A stretch of DNA of 64,000 nt from Serpula lacrymans var. lacrymans S7.9. Taxonomy: Eukaryota; Basidiomycota; Agaricomycetes; Boletales; Serpulaceae. How positions within the stretch are numbered: the stretch's first letter is position 1; each line of letters begins with the position of its first letter. Location of the stretch: contig NW_006763294.1 of NCBI RefSeq assembly GCF_000218685.1, forward strand, positions 1,274,959 to 1,338,958, given 5' to 3'. A program made the position numbers and the translations under genes. This document shows positions 9,426 to 22,659 of the stretch, in pieces. The notes under the pieces are model-generated. The model was not told the DNA's origin, searched no databases, and saw only the letters and a program-made list of their open reading frames with translations.

Positions 9426-12400
9426 ATGAATGAAGACTTTGCAAACCTCGTCCATCGTGCAAATCCAGCCGCAAGCCAATACCAGCCCGCCAACAATGGC
9501 TATCCACCATCTGCTAGTGTGCACGGGAATGGACCTTATGGCTCCTACACGTCTGAACCTCATCTCATGGACCCTTTCTTTGACGACGACGACGACGACA
9601 TGCCCGACTCTGCGTTCGGGAGAACACTCCCAATGCAGTCTCAAGAAAGTGGTCTGCCTTTGACGAGGTCTGCTGCTCCCCCCGCAGGTACGGGGCAATC
9701 TACTGTTAGTCTGCCTGGAAACGGTATTCCTCAAGGCTGGACATTCGACGATGAAGAAGTTCAGGTCCCTGGCCAGCCCCCATTCGCAGGTTCAGCTTCT
9801 TTTCCTGGTCTTTCGCGTCCGTCGCAACGAGAACAATCCCAAAAACCTAGACGGAAGTGGAAATGGCCATGGCACAGAGAGGAAATCTTGACAGGAGAAA
9901 GAATCATTACCCTTAACAACAGTTCTGCAAATCTCGACTTTTGCTCCAATTTTGTCTCTACAAGTAAATACAACATGGCGATCTTCTTACCAAAATTCCT
10001 TCTCGGTGAGTCGGCTGAAATACTGCTCATAGATACTCTCTGAACTGGCAATTTAGAGCAATTCTCCAAATACGCCAACTTATTTTTCTTGTTCACCGCT
10101 TGTATCCAACAAATACCCGGCGTTTCACCTACTAACCAGTATACCACCATTGCACCTCTTGCTGCTGTTCTGCTTGCATCTGCATTCAAGGAAGTTCAAG
10201 AGGATTTGGTACGACGTTCTTTTATTTTCCAGATAACATGCTGAAAGTTATCTCGTTTTTAGAAGCGGCATCAGTCAGATTCAGAGTTGAATGCTCGCAA
10301 GGCCAAAGTGCTCACAACCCAGAACACGTTTGCGGACAAGAAATGGAAAGATATCCAAGTTGGCGACATCGTTCGCGTGGAAAGCAACGAGTTTATCCCT
10401 GCAGACCTGGTTCTCATCAGCTCAAGTGAACCAGAAGGTCTTTGCTATATAGAAACATCAAACTTAGACGGGTATGTCCACCTAACATGGTGCATATTGT
10501 TACTGCTAACATTGTTTGGTGCAGTGAAACCAACTTAAAAATCAAGCAGGGCTCACCGCACACCTCTTCACTCACATCACCACAGCTAGTGACCACACTA
10601 CATGGGTCTCTGCGCTCGGAGCATCCCAATAACTCCCTTTACACGTATGAAGGCACTTTCGATCTTGTTTCGGATGGCGGTGTACCAAAGCAAGTTCCGC
10701 TAGGCCCCGATCAGCTTCTGCTCAGAGGCGCTCAGCTGCGGAATACACCATGGATTTACGGAATTGCCATTTTTACCGGTCATGAGACCAAGCTGATGAG
10801 GAATGCAACGTGAGCCCTTGCGGCCATCCAATATTCATCAGGCTTACAGCCTATTATAGCTCTGCCCCTATCAAGCGGACGGCCGTCGAGCGGCAGGTAA
10901 ATGTACATATCGTATTTCTCTTTGCTTTTTTACTGGCGTTGTCTATCGGATCTACTGTTGGAGCGAGCATCAGAACGGTATGTCTGTGTGTGCTGAGCTA
11001 CTGAGTGCTACACTGATAGCGCTGCAGTGGTTCTATTCTAGTCAACAATGGTATCTGTTCGAAGCTACCACTCTGAGTGGCCGAGGTGAGCGCTTCGTCA
11101 GTAACCCCCTTGAGCCTCATTCAAACTTGTCATGAATCATCGTCAGCCAAGGCCTTTATTGAAGGTGTGTAACTTGTTATCACTTCTCACTCCTCGCTCA
11201 CCTTCTTACAGACATCCTGACTTTCATTATCTTATACAACAATCTCATCCCCATCTCGCTTATCGTGACCATGGAAGTGGTAAAATTTCAGCAGGCTCAG
11301 CTAATTAATTTTGACCTCGACATGTACTATGCCAAGACAGACACCCCAGCACTATGTCGCACCTCATCGCTCGTGGAGGAACTCGGCCAGATTGAATTTA
11401 TATTCAGTGACAAAACTGGCACTCTAACGCGGAATGAGATGGAGTTCCGGTGTTGCAGTATTGCAGGGGCAGCATATGCAGAGGTCGTGGATGAGAGTAA
11501 GCGAGGGGAGGAAGACGGGAAAGAGGGGTGGCGGACTTTTGAAGAGATGAACTCTTTGCTCAGTGACGGAAGAAACCCATTCCTGGATTCAAAGCCAGCT
11601 TCCAGTAACCAGTATGAGCGCGAAGTCGTAAAGGAGTTTTTGGCCTTGCTGGCGGTTTGTCACACTGTTATTCCTGAAGTCCGCGATGGCAAGACATATT
11701 ACCAAGCAAGTAGCCCGGACGAGGCCGCCCTTGTCGCGGGGGCAGAATTACTCGGTTACCAGTTCCACGTTCGTGCTTTCTTATGGTTTTAAATATCGTA
11801 GAAAATTTAACCACATTTTGTGCAGACCCGCAAGCCGAAATCTGTCTTTGTGAACATACAAGGAACCTCACAGCAGTTCGATATTCTCAATGTCTGCGAA
11901 TTCAATTCTACTCGGAAGCGAATGTCAACTATTGTTCGTGCACCAGACGGGAAGATCAAGCTATACTGTAAGGGTGCCGATACAGTTATCCTTGAGAGAT
12001 TAGGCAAGAATCAGTTATATACAGAAAAGACGCTCGCCCACCTTGAGGTAAGTCTCTGGCTCTATTCGTCTACATATCTTCTTACGCTTTGGTTTACTTC
12101 CAGGATTATGCTACGGAAGGACTGCGAACGCTGTGTCTAGCTTACCGAGATATTCCAGAAGCCGAATACAAGCAATGGGCAGGTATATATGAGCAAGCTG
12201 CTGCAACTATCAATGGTCGTAGTGAAGCGCTCGACAAGGCTGCGGAAATCATCGAAAAAGACATGTTCCTGCTAGGCGCAACTGCTATTGAGGACAAGTT
12301 ACAGGAAGGTGTACCCGATACGATTCATACTTTACAAATGGCAGGGATCAAGGTATGCATGCGCCTGCCTTGCTATTATTGAACACGTTCATATCGTGCA

Positions 12401-14400
12401 TATTGACAGATATGGGTGCTGACGGGTGACAGGCAAGAAACTGCGATTAACATTGGCATGTCCTGTAGGCTCATCGCTGAATCCATGAATCTGGTATGTC
12501 GAAAGTAGTCCTAGATATTTGACCAGACTTAATGGGATACTCTAGGTGATTATAAATGAGGAAAATGCACATGACACACAGGACTTCATCAATAAACGCC
12601 TTTCTGCTATTAAGAACCAACGCAGCACTGGGGAGCTAGAGGATCTCGCTCTTGTAATCGGTTCGTATCGTTCCCTTCCACCTTGTTTGCCTGACTTATA
12701 TGCCTTGAAAGATGGGAAAAGTCTCACTTATGCTCTAGAGAAAGAGCTGTGTAAGTCGTTCTTGGAACTGGCTCTAATGTGCAAGGCCGTCATATGCTGT
12801 ACGTAGAAAAGTGGTTTTATCATGTAGGCAGCCAAAGTGACAGTGAACTAGGTCGAGTATCACCCTTGCAAAAGGCACAGGTGGTGAAACTTGTCAAGAA
12901 GAACCAGAAGGCTATTCTGTTAGCCATTGGAGACGGTGCGAACGATGTCAGCATGATCCAGGCTGCCCATGTAGGTGTTGGTATCTCTGGAGTTGAGGTC
13001 CGTTGTCTTTGCTTGAAAATGGCACATTGCCTGATTTCTTCTCAGGGTCTACAAGCAGCGCGTTCTGCGGATATTGCCATTTCACAGTTCCGTTATCTTA
13101 AGAAGCTTCTACTGGTCCATGGTGCATGGAGCTACCAAAGGCTTTCCAAGCTCATCCTCTGTGTGCTATTTTGTTTGCTTGTCTATTGTCGTATTCATAT
13201 CTGCTTTTATTTCAGATTCTTTCTATAAAAATATCACTTTATATATGACTCAATTTTGGGTAAGTATTTCACTTCTGCTTGGCCTACGGAAAAGTAACAT
13301 TGCTTTTAGTTTTCATTCTTTAACAATTTTTCCGGACAAATTGCTTACGAATCATGGACACTATCTTTGTACAACGTTGTTTTCACTGTATTGCCCCCGC
13401 TTGTTATCGGTGTCTTTGATCAATTTGTCTCAGCCCGAATACTGGACCGCTACCCGCAGCTATATCATCTGGGGCAGAAGAACGCGTTTTTTACCAAAAC
13501 AGCATTTTGGCTTTGGGTAGGGAATGCCTTGTATCACAGTGTGGTAAGTTGTCATTTGTACTTTGAGTGTCCTTGATATTCACTTTTGCAAGATTTTGTT
13601 TGGCTTTTCGGTTATCCTGTTTTGGGGAGACTTGAAACAATCCACAGGGTTGGATTCGGGTCATTGGTTCTGGGGTACGATGCTGTATTTAGCGGTACTT
13701 CTGACTGTTCTTGGAAAGGCTGCTTTGGTATCGGAGTAAGCCCTACTCCATTCGTTTGCTTTGTCTTGCTAATTGGTGATCAATCAGTCTATGGACAAAA
13801 TATACTGTTGCTGGTATGTAGCATATTCATCTTATAGGATTCTTCATTGATATTTAATCTTCAGCAATTCCTGGTTCATTTGTCTTCACCATGTTATTCC
13901 TCCCGCTATATGCTACCGTTGCACCCGCCATTGGGTTTTCTACCGAGTATTATGGGCTCGTTCCTCGACTTTGGACCGATGCTGTGTTCTATTTCGTGCT
14001 TCTCCTCATCCCAATATTCTGCTTGTCTCGTGATTTAGCTTGGAAATAGTAAGTATTTTCGATTCGATGCACCTTTATATAGTACTGAATTTTTTTCCAG
14101 TTATAAACGAACGTATCTCCCAGCATCGTACCATATTGCACAAGAACTACAGAAGTACAACATTCCAGACTACCGACCAAGGCAAGAACAGTATGTTTCC
14201 ACTTCCACTTTTCAAAGTAAATATTATCTTATCATTCTTGCAGATTCCAAAAAGCCATCAAGAAAGTGCGTGCTGTTCAACGTATGCGGCGTAATCGAGG
14301 TTTCGCGTTCAGTCAGACGGAGAATGGGCGCCAGGATCAAACAAAACTTATTCGAGCATACGACACGTCAAAATCAGATACCAGACCATCAGGATACTAG
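9426..14400 (+). CDS. DRS2: Drs2-type phospholipid-translocating P4-ATPase (flippase)
   Basis: ATP-driven aminophospholipid flippase of Golgi/endosome membranes. The gene has 22 exons by my reading; borders include 10005/10057, 10208/10263, 10471/10525, 10809/10860, 10977/11028, 11085/11147, 11164/11212, 11768/11826, 12047/12104, 12352/12410, 12493/12546, 12660/12712, 12798/12852, 12997/13046, 13160/13216, 13259/13310, 13543/13593, 13735/13788, 13813/13865, 14048/14101 and 14190/14244. Diagnostic motifs are DGET (split by an intron), PISLIV of TM4, the phosphorylation site DKTGTLT near 11410, [12 protein letters not shown] near 12422, and [11 protein letters not shown] near 12935. The C-terminal tail has GFAFSQTE and RAYDT, known from Drs2 autoinhibition. 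The cytosolic N-terminus is acidic (a run of six Asp at about 9583). An upstream in-frame ATG at 9321 exists; I prefer 9426, which gives the usual soluble N-terminus. All catalytic residues are intact. Confidence 0.93.
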
Positions 14401-14730
14401 ACCCATTTTATTTTTCTTTTTACATGCACGGACTATGTATTTTACCTTAGAGGCTAATATGCTCGGATGCCTACTTCCAAGCTGTCCACCCAACAGTGGT
14501 GGAGTTCCTCTCCCTCAAAGACCCAGCTATTACTCACCTCCCCCTTCTTTTCGTGCGCATCTGTCTCATATAGGATATCTAATTTGGCGTAGTGTTTAAC
14601 ATTGGAAATACATTATATCATTCAAACTCACGGTACTACAGCAGCGCCGCTGGTACAAAACAGGGACGTGGGGTATTCAACATTTGGTAGTTAAATCAAC
14701 ATAAAACAGATGTTACAAATCTTCTTGAGC
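14401..14730. other. Convergent intergenic region, 3' ends of flippase and ATG7
   Basis: 330 bp between two stop codons facing each other. No ORF, repeat or RNA gene can be supported; it should hold the two 3' UTRs. Confidence 0.6.
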
Positions 14731-17355
14731 CTAGTCCTCTTCCTCGTCCCAGTCTACACTTTCGAGCGCCGCATCACCTTCATCGTACAGTTTATCCAGT
14801 CCTGTTAGAAATTCTAGATAACCTGGCTCGTTGAAGGCTTTCAGAAGCATATCAAAACCATTTTCTTCGTATGCCTTCAAGACCTAGAAAACAAAGTATT
14901 GATATGCCGAGAGAACAAGCATGAAAGAAGACATACAGTCTCGCTGCATCCCGTGCACTTGTCGTACGCAGCCCCTGTAATAGGCAAATTCCTGAACTGA
15001 GCCAAGTACCCACGTAATTGATGTGGTACAAGGCCGAGGACACTATCTGATGAACTAGGCTCTGCCAAATCATTTCCTTTTTGAGGGGCGGGGGCCGCTG
15101 CGTGAAGCCTTTCATTCATGTGTAAATTAGTGCAAAGGCGTAGTGAAGAAGAAAATATTGGTATACCCGTCAGGATGTTGCAAGAGCGAAACAAGCAGTT
15201 CTACAGCAGTGGATGCTGCAATGGGTGCCAAACCAGGCCTGGTTACCGTGCACATTTGATCAAGAGTCCGATCGGTTAATGACTGTAAAAAGTCGATCAA
15301 GAAACATGATCACGGAAGTGCGGGAAATACATACATCCGCAGGAGCCACGATATCGTTGCAATAATAACAGCCCAGACGGTTTTCGGAGGAAGTCGAAGC
15401 ACGAGCACCGTGTCGCATCACCAGGTAAGTATCAAATCCAAGGGCAGCATTCATCACTATCTGCAACAATGTCATCGGTCCACTCAATAAAGTTGACATA
15501 AAGGCGACAAACCTTTCCTTTCGCTGCTCCCAAAACGGTGGGGAGCCATCTACTTTCGCGCGAGTCCATCAAAAGGAATACCACGTCATGGTCGTCAAAC
15601 AATTTCTCTAGCAGTTGCACGTCTTTCTTAGCCTGCTCTACTGATGCTGGTGGTATAGGATGACCGGGCATGGGTATCGACATATCGTAACCCGTAGCAT
15701 TCTACGGAGATGCGGGAGGTCACGTCAGCTGGAGAAACAAGCACTTTCAAAGGCACATACAATACCGGGGAATATCTTCTTCAAACTTGCAGCAGCACAT
15801 GCCGCCTTAGGTTTCCCACCATTAAGACAGTCCTCAAATTCGAAAAGGGGTTGTCGAACAGGATTGGAGAATGAAACACGTGCCGAATCTACGAAAGAAA
15901 TTGTTCTAACACCCCATCCCTATATGCACACACATATGAGAACAAACCAATATAGTAGAAGAAACATGTATATATACCATAAGCGTACGTGCAACGTAAC
16001 ACCCAAGAGTACCAGCACCAAGCAGTAGGCATTTCGTGGATGCCACTTTATCTAGATCCAAAGAGGGCAAGATTCGCCATCGCATGAGCTTGAGATTGAG
16101 GTCGACTGCTTGATCTGCGAGCCTATCCGAATGCGATGGGTTAGATGGATAGTGAATTAAGTTGGTGCACCCACCTGGTTGGGTCCATCATAGGTGCTAG
16201 ATCAGCCATCCGAGGAGCTAATTTTCCAGCTGGATTCTTTTCCCAACCAACAGCGCTAGGTTTTGCTGTAGGATCAGCAGCAGCAGGGCTCGTCACAATT
16301 GCAAAGCGACTTCTCCAAGGTTTACCGGCAGATGGCAATTCGCTATCTCTCCAGCATAGAACACGTACAGAAGAGGAGTCCGCTGCATGCGTGGCTCGAA
16401 GATAAGCCAGGAGATTACGCAGAGGCCATCCTGGATTTTCTGCCATAGCGGATGGATCGATGAAACCAACGGTTCGCTGTTCGGAGATTTTGTCATGACA
16501 GTGAGACCAGACATGAGGACTACGAAGAAATCTAGTTTGACTTACAGACGCAGGAGCTACATTGGCGAAAAATTCATCATACTCCTCTACACCCGCGACT
16601 TCTGCACCATCCTCTGACAATCGAACAAGGAAAAACGGTCTTGTTTGCTCGTGAAGTTGGTTGTATACAGAAGTCAACTTTAGGTTGATTAGCATTTACC
16701 AAGCTACGAAAAATGATTGACATACTTGTTTGGGCGATAACTCTTCTGCTGCAGCTTTCCAGCCATTCTCAGATATCTCCCAGGAAGGTTTTGAAGCGAA
16801 CGCAGGAAAGGAGAACCAGTAGTAATATCTATATTTCTTGAGATCCGCGAATGTAATCAGTAAGAACTGATTCAAGAGGGAGGTATCTTTCTTTGTGACA
16901 ATGCTATCCCATATCTAATCAAAGCGATCAGATACGACAACACGCGCAGTGAGTTACATGAAACACACCTTTTCAGAAGCCTGGTTAAAAAACGCGGTCT
17001 TATCAGAGGCCTTGAAGTCTTCGATCGTGTTGTAGTTCTTGAATATACCGCTTGCAGCAACCGAGAATGCCGGCAACCTGAATGATTGTTCAGTTCCATC
17101 CAACACGAGTGATCAAGTGAAGGGCTCTGACTGGGATGATTTCTGAAATGCTTCTCCGCCTACAGCCAGGTTACAGCCAAGAGGTATTTCTTGGCCAGTT
17201 TCTCGATCTGTGATTGACCGCCCCGTTGTATATGATCCTATCACTGGTACTTCTTCATCAGACAACTGGAGAACATCGATCTTCATTCGTGTCAGATCAT
17301 GCCAGAAAGCAGGCTGCACAAGGGAAGAAAAGGGCGTGAATTGTACGACAGGCAT
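14731..17355 (-). CDS. ATG7: Autophagy E1-like activating enzyme Atg7
   Basis: Activates Atg8 and Atg12 by adenylation and thioester formation in autophagosome building. The start at 17355 gives [20 protein letters not shown], the usual Atg7 N-terminal ubiquitin-like/N-domain opening, followed by [18 protein letters not shown]. The adenylation domain has the nucleotide-binding loop [15 protein letters not shown] near 16020-15976 and [20 protein letters not shown] near 15900. The zinc cysteines appear as CYYC near 15360 and CTGC near 14955. The catalytic cysteine is in [10 protein letters not shown]; its codon is 15250-15252. The C-terminus is acidic (SVDWDEEED, stop at 14731-14733). About ten short introns interrupt it. 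It lies downstream of, and on the same strand as, the DinB/FGE gene, 319 bp away. No damage was seen. Confidence 0.93.
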
Positions 17356-17673
17356 CGCGTCAGTCGTGGTCGTTAGAAATCAAGAGGCTGGCTTGGGTAC
17401 TTACTGATACATGCAGACAACACAAGTCCTGAAATGGAAACCCTCATGGTGACCCACGCGAGAACTGTGCACAAAGAAACCTTACTGAGCTTGAAGCTGC
17501 CGTAACCGTTGTGGTTTCAAGGAAATTCATATTCAAGTCCTATACATACATAGCAAATAGTACAGACAGTAGTAGTAATAAGGTAATTGGTAAGATGAAT
17601 AGAAGATGCATGATCATGACAGGTGGCACAGATATGGGTAACAGAGTTTCACAGGCTCAAGCGCTCAAGAACA

Positions 17674-20157
17674 TCACAGATCATAGGCAACTCTCGCACT
17701 AACCCAGGGATAAGGATAGTTGCGCTGGTAGAAGTTGCGAACCGTCCGTCGACCGGCAATTCTGGGAATAGTTGCGTAAGATGCTCCCAGCTGTGAGAAT
17801 GCAACGTCAGAAAAATCGTAAGATGTTGCTACACTCGCAAGAACAACTTACAACAATTTGGTGCTTAGTGTCAAAGAAATCGGTAGAATATCTGATAGTC
17901 ATAAAATACATCAATAAATCTGCAATTGTGGTAAAATATAAAAGGACTAACCCAGGGAAATGTTTAGTTGGTACAAGCCCATCATGTCCATCGAATAGTG
18001 TAGAAGTCCATTCCCAGACACCGCCGTTCGAGCCACGTCCTCCAAATTCCTCACAACCCGTGGTGGGACTAAGCGTTATTAAATCAGCCAGCCAAGTTTA
18101 TAAACAGAAAGAAAGAAAAACACTCACGGAAAAGGATGCCAATTTCTGAAACCAACATTAGCACCGCCGTCGTGCCCAACCTCGTATTTATCCAAGAACA
18201 GTCTCAGCTCAGGCTCGGTAGGAAGTCGACCACCCTTAGACTGGGCATACATCGAGAGATCATCGTACGATGTAAGCACTGGCCAGTGCTGAGCAACGAC
18301 CATGGGTACAGGTCCATACAAAGTTCGAACCTGATGCCCATAAATGAGTTCACAGTCCATTAAAGTTGTCGGATTTACCGACCTTGATATTTTCGTCCTC
18401 CTGCACCCAGCTTGCGGGCATCTTCACTAGACCACTTATTTTCCAAAAGTCGTGGAACTCGCCGTTTGTTACAGGGCGCCAGTCGATCTTGAACTGTTTG
18501 ACTTCAATAGCCCTTGCAGGGCTCTCGTTGTCCCAACCAAATTCATGCCCGTCGACGCTCTCAGAAATGCCGGACATGAGATCATCTCCTTCAGAGTCGT
18601 CATGCCCAAGCACTACAGTAGTTGGGCCGAGGGTTACGGTAGGTGCCGAAAGAGGCTCGAGGGAATTATTCCACTGCTCTGACAATGCAGCCCACGGCGG
18701 AATAGTGAAGCCTGGCGGAGGCAGGGTTCCTGTCCCTGCACGCTGGATGAGCATATATAGCAGAGTCTACATGTATGAAGGCCATCTGTCATCTGCCATC
18801 AACGGCAAAACGTTGGATCGAGTCTTACCTCAACATGGAAGCCTTCATGCTCAAGTGTCATGACCAACATGCGTGCAATATGACGATTGATAGTTCGTTT
18901 CCCAGACTTGATGTCATCGTACAATCTCATAAGACGAGCGCGAACGCGGTCACGGAACGAGAGAATAGTGGTGAGGGTGGGCCAATCTTCATCCGCCTCT
19001 GGCACCTCGGAGTGCGACTATGTAGGACGCGTCAAAGTTAAGTCAAAGTTAGAACAATTGTGAGGGAGCTCGGCTTACGTGGCAATGATCTGGATCATCG
19101 ACATGAGGATCGATCCCGCGCTACAACATCAAACGTGAGCTTCCAGATCAAGCCACAGCACAAAATACGACCAACCTCAAAGATAACAGTAAAATTCTTA
19201 GGCTCCGTATTCGGCTCTTGTAATGCTTTCGATAAAAGCATGTCCAAAAATCTACATGAATGACTCAATAAATGAACCGGTTATTGAACCGATATACGTA
19301 CGTAGGAATGTGTCCGATGTAGAACAAACACTTGTGCCGCAAGTCGATAGGCTTTTGGTGCAACATGTGCTTGGGAATCATACCAAGGGTGACTAGATCC
19401 CAGGCCGCCCAAAGGTCCCGCCATTCAGAGGTCATGGGCACACCGAAAGGTGCGCTCGACTCGCCGGGAGGAAGAAGGGGAGGGAATGAGACACGTGGAC
19501 GTTCCAAGCAATGTAGAGTGTAACTACCACAAGAGGTGGTAACGGAATAAATAGAGCGGAAGGACGAGAAAGAAAATAAGCGAAGCGCTTCTGCAGGGGT
19601 GTACTAATATCATCATGTTCAGTGTCACAGTAGTCAATTCACGTCGATGAGTGCTTACCTCTTGCGCTTTAAAATCATGTGCAGATGTTACCTCATCTAA
19701 AGCAACCTGGTCTTCACACATCGAGGAGTCCGTAAAGTATGAGAATGACTTCCCTGACGTTTCGTTTAATTTCAATACCAACATTTCATATGTTCAGAAT
19801 TATCATACCCTCAAGTTCCCTCGAAACTTTGCTCCATCGTTGATCAAGGGTAAATGCTTGCTCATCTGAGCCACCAGCGACAACCTTGGCTAGTGTAGTA
19901 ATAGCATGCGAAATCACAGCTTTCATATCGTCAAAGCTTTGGTGAAGACCGCTATTCTGTAAAGAAAGGACGACTTTATCGCCAGCACCCCTTTCCAGGG
20001 TGGATGCGAAGTCTTTCAGAAAGGCGGGATCGGCACATTGGGGCGGTAGAAAACAATGTGTAGGCGTTGAAAACTCGATAGATGATGGAGTGGTAGTGCC
20101 CGACCCAGAATCAGAGTCAGAGAAGCTGAGGTAGACGGCAGGAGGAGAAACGCTCAT
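17674..20157 (-). CDS. EgtB-like DinB/FGE-sulfatase iron enzyme without methyltransferase domain
   Basis: Related to the sulfoxide-synthase half of fungal ergothioneine enzyme Egt1 and bacterial EgtB, which join cysteine to a histidine derivative with non-heme iron. Order of parts: an N-terminal unknown segment of about 120 residues starting SVSPPAVYLSFSDSDSGS (20157); a DinB-like domain with WDLVTLGMIPKHML and LFYIGHIPT near 19330; HEGFH near 18850; and an FGE-sulfatase-like domain (GRLPTEPELRLFL near 18205, GGVWEWTS near 18025, stop 17674-17676). The histidine of YIGHIP and the two of HEGFH fit the 3-His iron site of EgtB. The Egt1 methyltransferase domain, normally N-terminal in fungi, is not present in this gene or just upstream. 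It could therefore be an Egt1 paralogue, an OvoA-like enzyme, or a gene of unrelated substrate. Multiple introns; exon borders approximate. Confidence 0.7.
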
Positions 20158-21379
20158 GTTCAGGTGAAATTTGCAGGTGAAACAGACGAGATGTAGGCAT
20201 AGAGCAAAAACGCCGTGAATTTATAGCAAAATGCTGATACGTACAAAAGACTGATACGTGTAAGAAACAAAACAAAGGAACACAACACACAAGATCCGCG
20301 TCACGTCTGAACAGGTGCTAGGTCCAATGATTGAGGAACTGATAGCGCCTTGAGTAAAACCGGAATGCAATTCGGAATTGAGAATGCAAAAAACGGGCCT
20401 ATCGCTTCCATGGAAGGCAACCATCGTATGTAATAAGGCGAGTAACACCAATAAGATACGCCGGCGCTGGAGTACACATGTGAGCCAAGGAAAACAAGGC
20501 AGAAGAATATTTTGGGGGTCGTAAATGTTCGGGTAGCGTCGACCGATTCAGAGCGCTGATAAGCGGAGCACCAACTTGAATTAAACACCCACCGAACATG
20601 CAACAAAGGTCGACATTAAGTTTCTACTTCAATATAATCGTCCTGTTTATCGACCGTGAATAAGTCAACGAACAGAGTATAGATAAATGATAAGTCACGA
20701 ATAAGAGGGATGACCATCAGCGAGAGCGATATAATGGCGGGTGAGAAAAAGTAGGGTGGTGACCGATGATCCGATTTTGGCGACAGCAGCAATGGGAATC
20801 GAAGGGGAAGCGCGAGGTATACCAACGTATCCAAATATGCCTTGAATGTAACGAAGCCATGGAGCTACAGTGGACCATAGGGAAGCCTATACTAGATATG
20901 CGAATGCCGCTCGTGAACCTTTTTGCATCGTGGTTATAGACCGATGATGTTGGGGTATCAATGCCATAGACAAGGGGATGAAACCTTTGGAGGACAAATA
21001 GGCATAGTGGAGGCGCAAAAGATTGCTACTTCATTCAGTCCAAGTTCTTATATGTATTCAGCCGATTGCGTGCTCGAGATCACTATGGCGTGCTTGCTTT
21101 GTGTCACGTGCGGCCTCGCGCCTTCTTTCTTTCATCGCGACGGCGCCATCATTAAACAAAATAACTTGAAATGCCAATGAATGTTGAAGTGGCCCCCATT
21201 TGCTGGTATCGTTTGTCTGAATATCGTTATGGCTACCTAACGATTTTGCTGTGGATAAGGTGGCCATTTTCCATCTAACATGGCATCTGCTGCCACTTGC
21301 ACCTGTGGGGAAGCGATATAAGAACTTCCAGTTTCGAGTTCACCATGTACGCACTTCATCCCATTAATCTCTGCCTAAC
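20158..21379. other. Long intergenic region
   Basis: 1.2 kb with only short overlapping ORFs of no recognisable family on both strands. The first 150 bp should contain the promoter of the DinB/FGE gene on the minus strand. I see no repeat, RNA gene or transposon signature. Confidence 0.4.
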
Positions 21380-21551
21380 ATGTCCTGCAAAGACATTCTC
21401 TTCCCTTTGCCTATGCTTCCCAGCATCCCCGATAATCTCGACTCGTTAGAGTGAAGTTATTTACCTCATGTAGATAATGACTTTACTAATGCTTTACGTG
21501 GTAGCTCGAGAAAAGCATTGCCTTTCTTGATGGCTTTCATGAAGGTATGGT

Positions 21552-22550
21552 TTGACGACTCTCCAGCTCTTCTCTTTTCTTACGGAACTCCAGAACACGC
21601 TTATTCGTGGTCTCAACAATGTACACCAAGTGGCGCCTTTGCTTAACTCAAACAACCCGAGAACGATTTTCTTCCTGAAATATATAACATCTCTATGTAA
21701 ATTACTTAGGACTCACTTAGAAGGTCAGGCTTCTGTTTGAATACCAACAAGTGATCGACCTCTCACTACTCTCACAGGCGACAGGCTTTTCTTCTCATTG
21801 GCTCTCCCAGGCGGTAAAGCACTGAGAGATATAGTGAGCATTGATTGTCATCCCGATCTCACATTTGTACACAAAGCACTGGACCAAGTTGAATCCAAGC
21901 TCGATGCTTGGACCAAGGTTCGACCAGTGTTTATATTCCTACGATGTCCAGCTTCTGAGTATCTTCTATAGAACCCAGCATCTTACTGCTCGCTTACCCT
22001 GCGTCAAGGCATTGAATTCGCACCTACCATGATAGTAAAGATGCAAGTTCAGGTAAGGCTCACGCTTCGACGTTCTAGAATTGTGACTTACGAATGGACG
22101 TAGCTCAACCTCCTATCTTTCGACTACATATCTAGCCTTATCTCCGATAAGGACCTTCGTCCGATGATCCAAGGTGAGCCGTTCCTCTTATACCGAATTT
22201 TGGTCATCTGACTTATCTCCAATCATTCACTTCAGCTAACATGGAGTGGTTCGCATCTCACTCTGATATCACCTTCCTTTTACCGTAAGCACACTTTCAA
22301 CGGTTATCGCATCGGAGGCTCACCTACCATACCGTAGGTTTGTCATTTCTCATCACGATACCAGCACATCCCCACATTGGCCCACCATTACAGAGCAGGG
22401 AGCTGCCGCCTTACCTTCCTTGATAAAAGAACATGCAGGGTCAGTGCTACGAAGAAAGCAGACACTACGGTGCTAACTATCTCTTACAGATGCTGGGAGT
22501 TTGCACCAATCGATCCTTTGACAAAACAAACGAATCCTATGGTATTCTAG
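21552..22550 (+). CDS. Unconfirmed spliced gene, possible hemerythrin-like protein
   Basis: A chain of exons with good splice signals can be read. Block 1 has ELQNTLIRGLNNVHQVAPLL, then LCKLLRTHLEG, and an intron (GTCAGG to CTCACAG at about 21724-21778) leading to DRLFFSLALPGGKALRDI. Later blocks read LTLRQGIEFAPTMIV, LNLLSFDYISSLISDKDLRP, NMEWFASHSDITFLLPFV, SHHDTSTSPHWPTI and LIKEHAGCWEFAPIDPLTK, ending with a stop at 22548-22550. HNxLIRGLN followed by TH(L)E..LFF resembles fungal HHE/hemerythrin-like proteins, but most metal-binding histidines are missing. The N-terminus upstream of 21552 (an ATG at 21380 with an early stop) does not join cleanly. It may be a decaying gene. No partner genes suggest a role. 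Confidence 0.4.
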
Positions 22551-22659
22551 TTATACCAGATTACACCTGGTTTTTACTCTAATTCTCCCCATGTGATGTT
22601 GTTCATTCCTCAGCTCAGTCTACGATAATTCTGCCTGTAATAAGTCATTTCCAAGTGGT

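Noticed and set aside
9583..9600. GAC repeat as a microsatellite
   Set aside because: It is in frame in flippase exon 1 and encodes a short Asp run typical of the acidic N-terminus.
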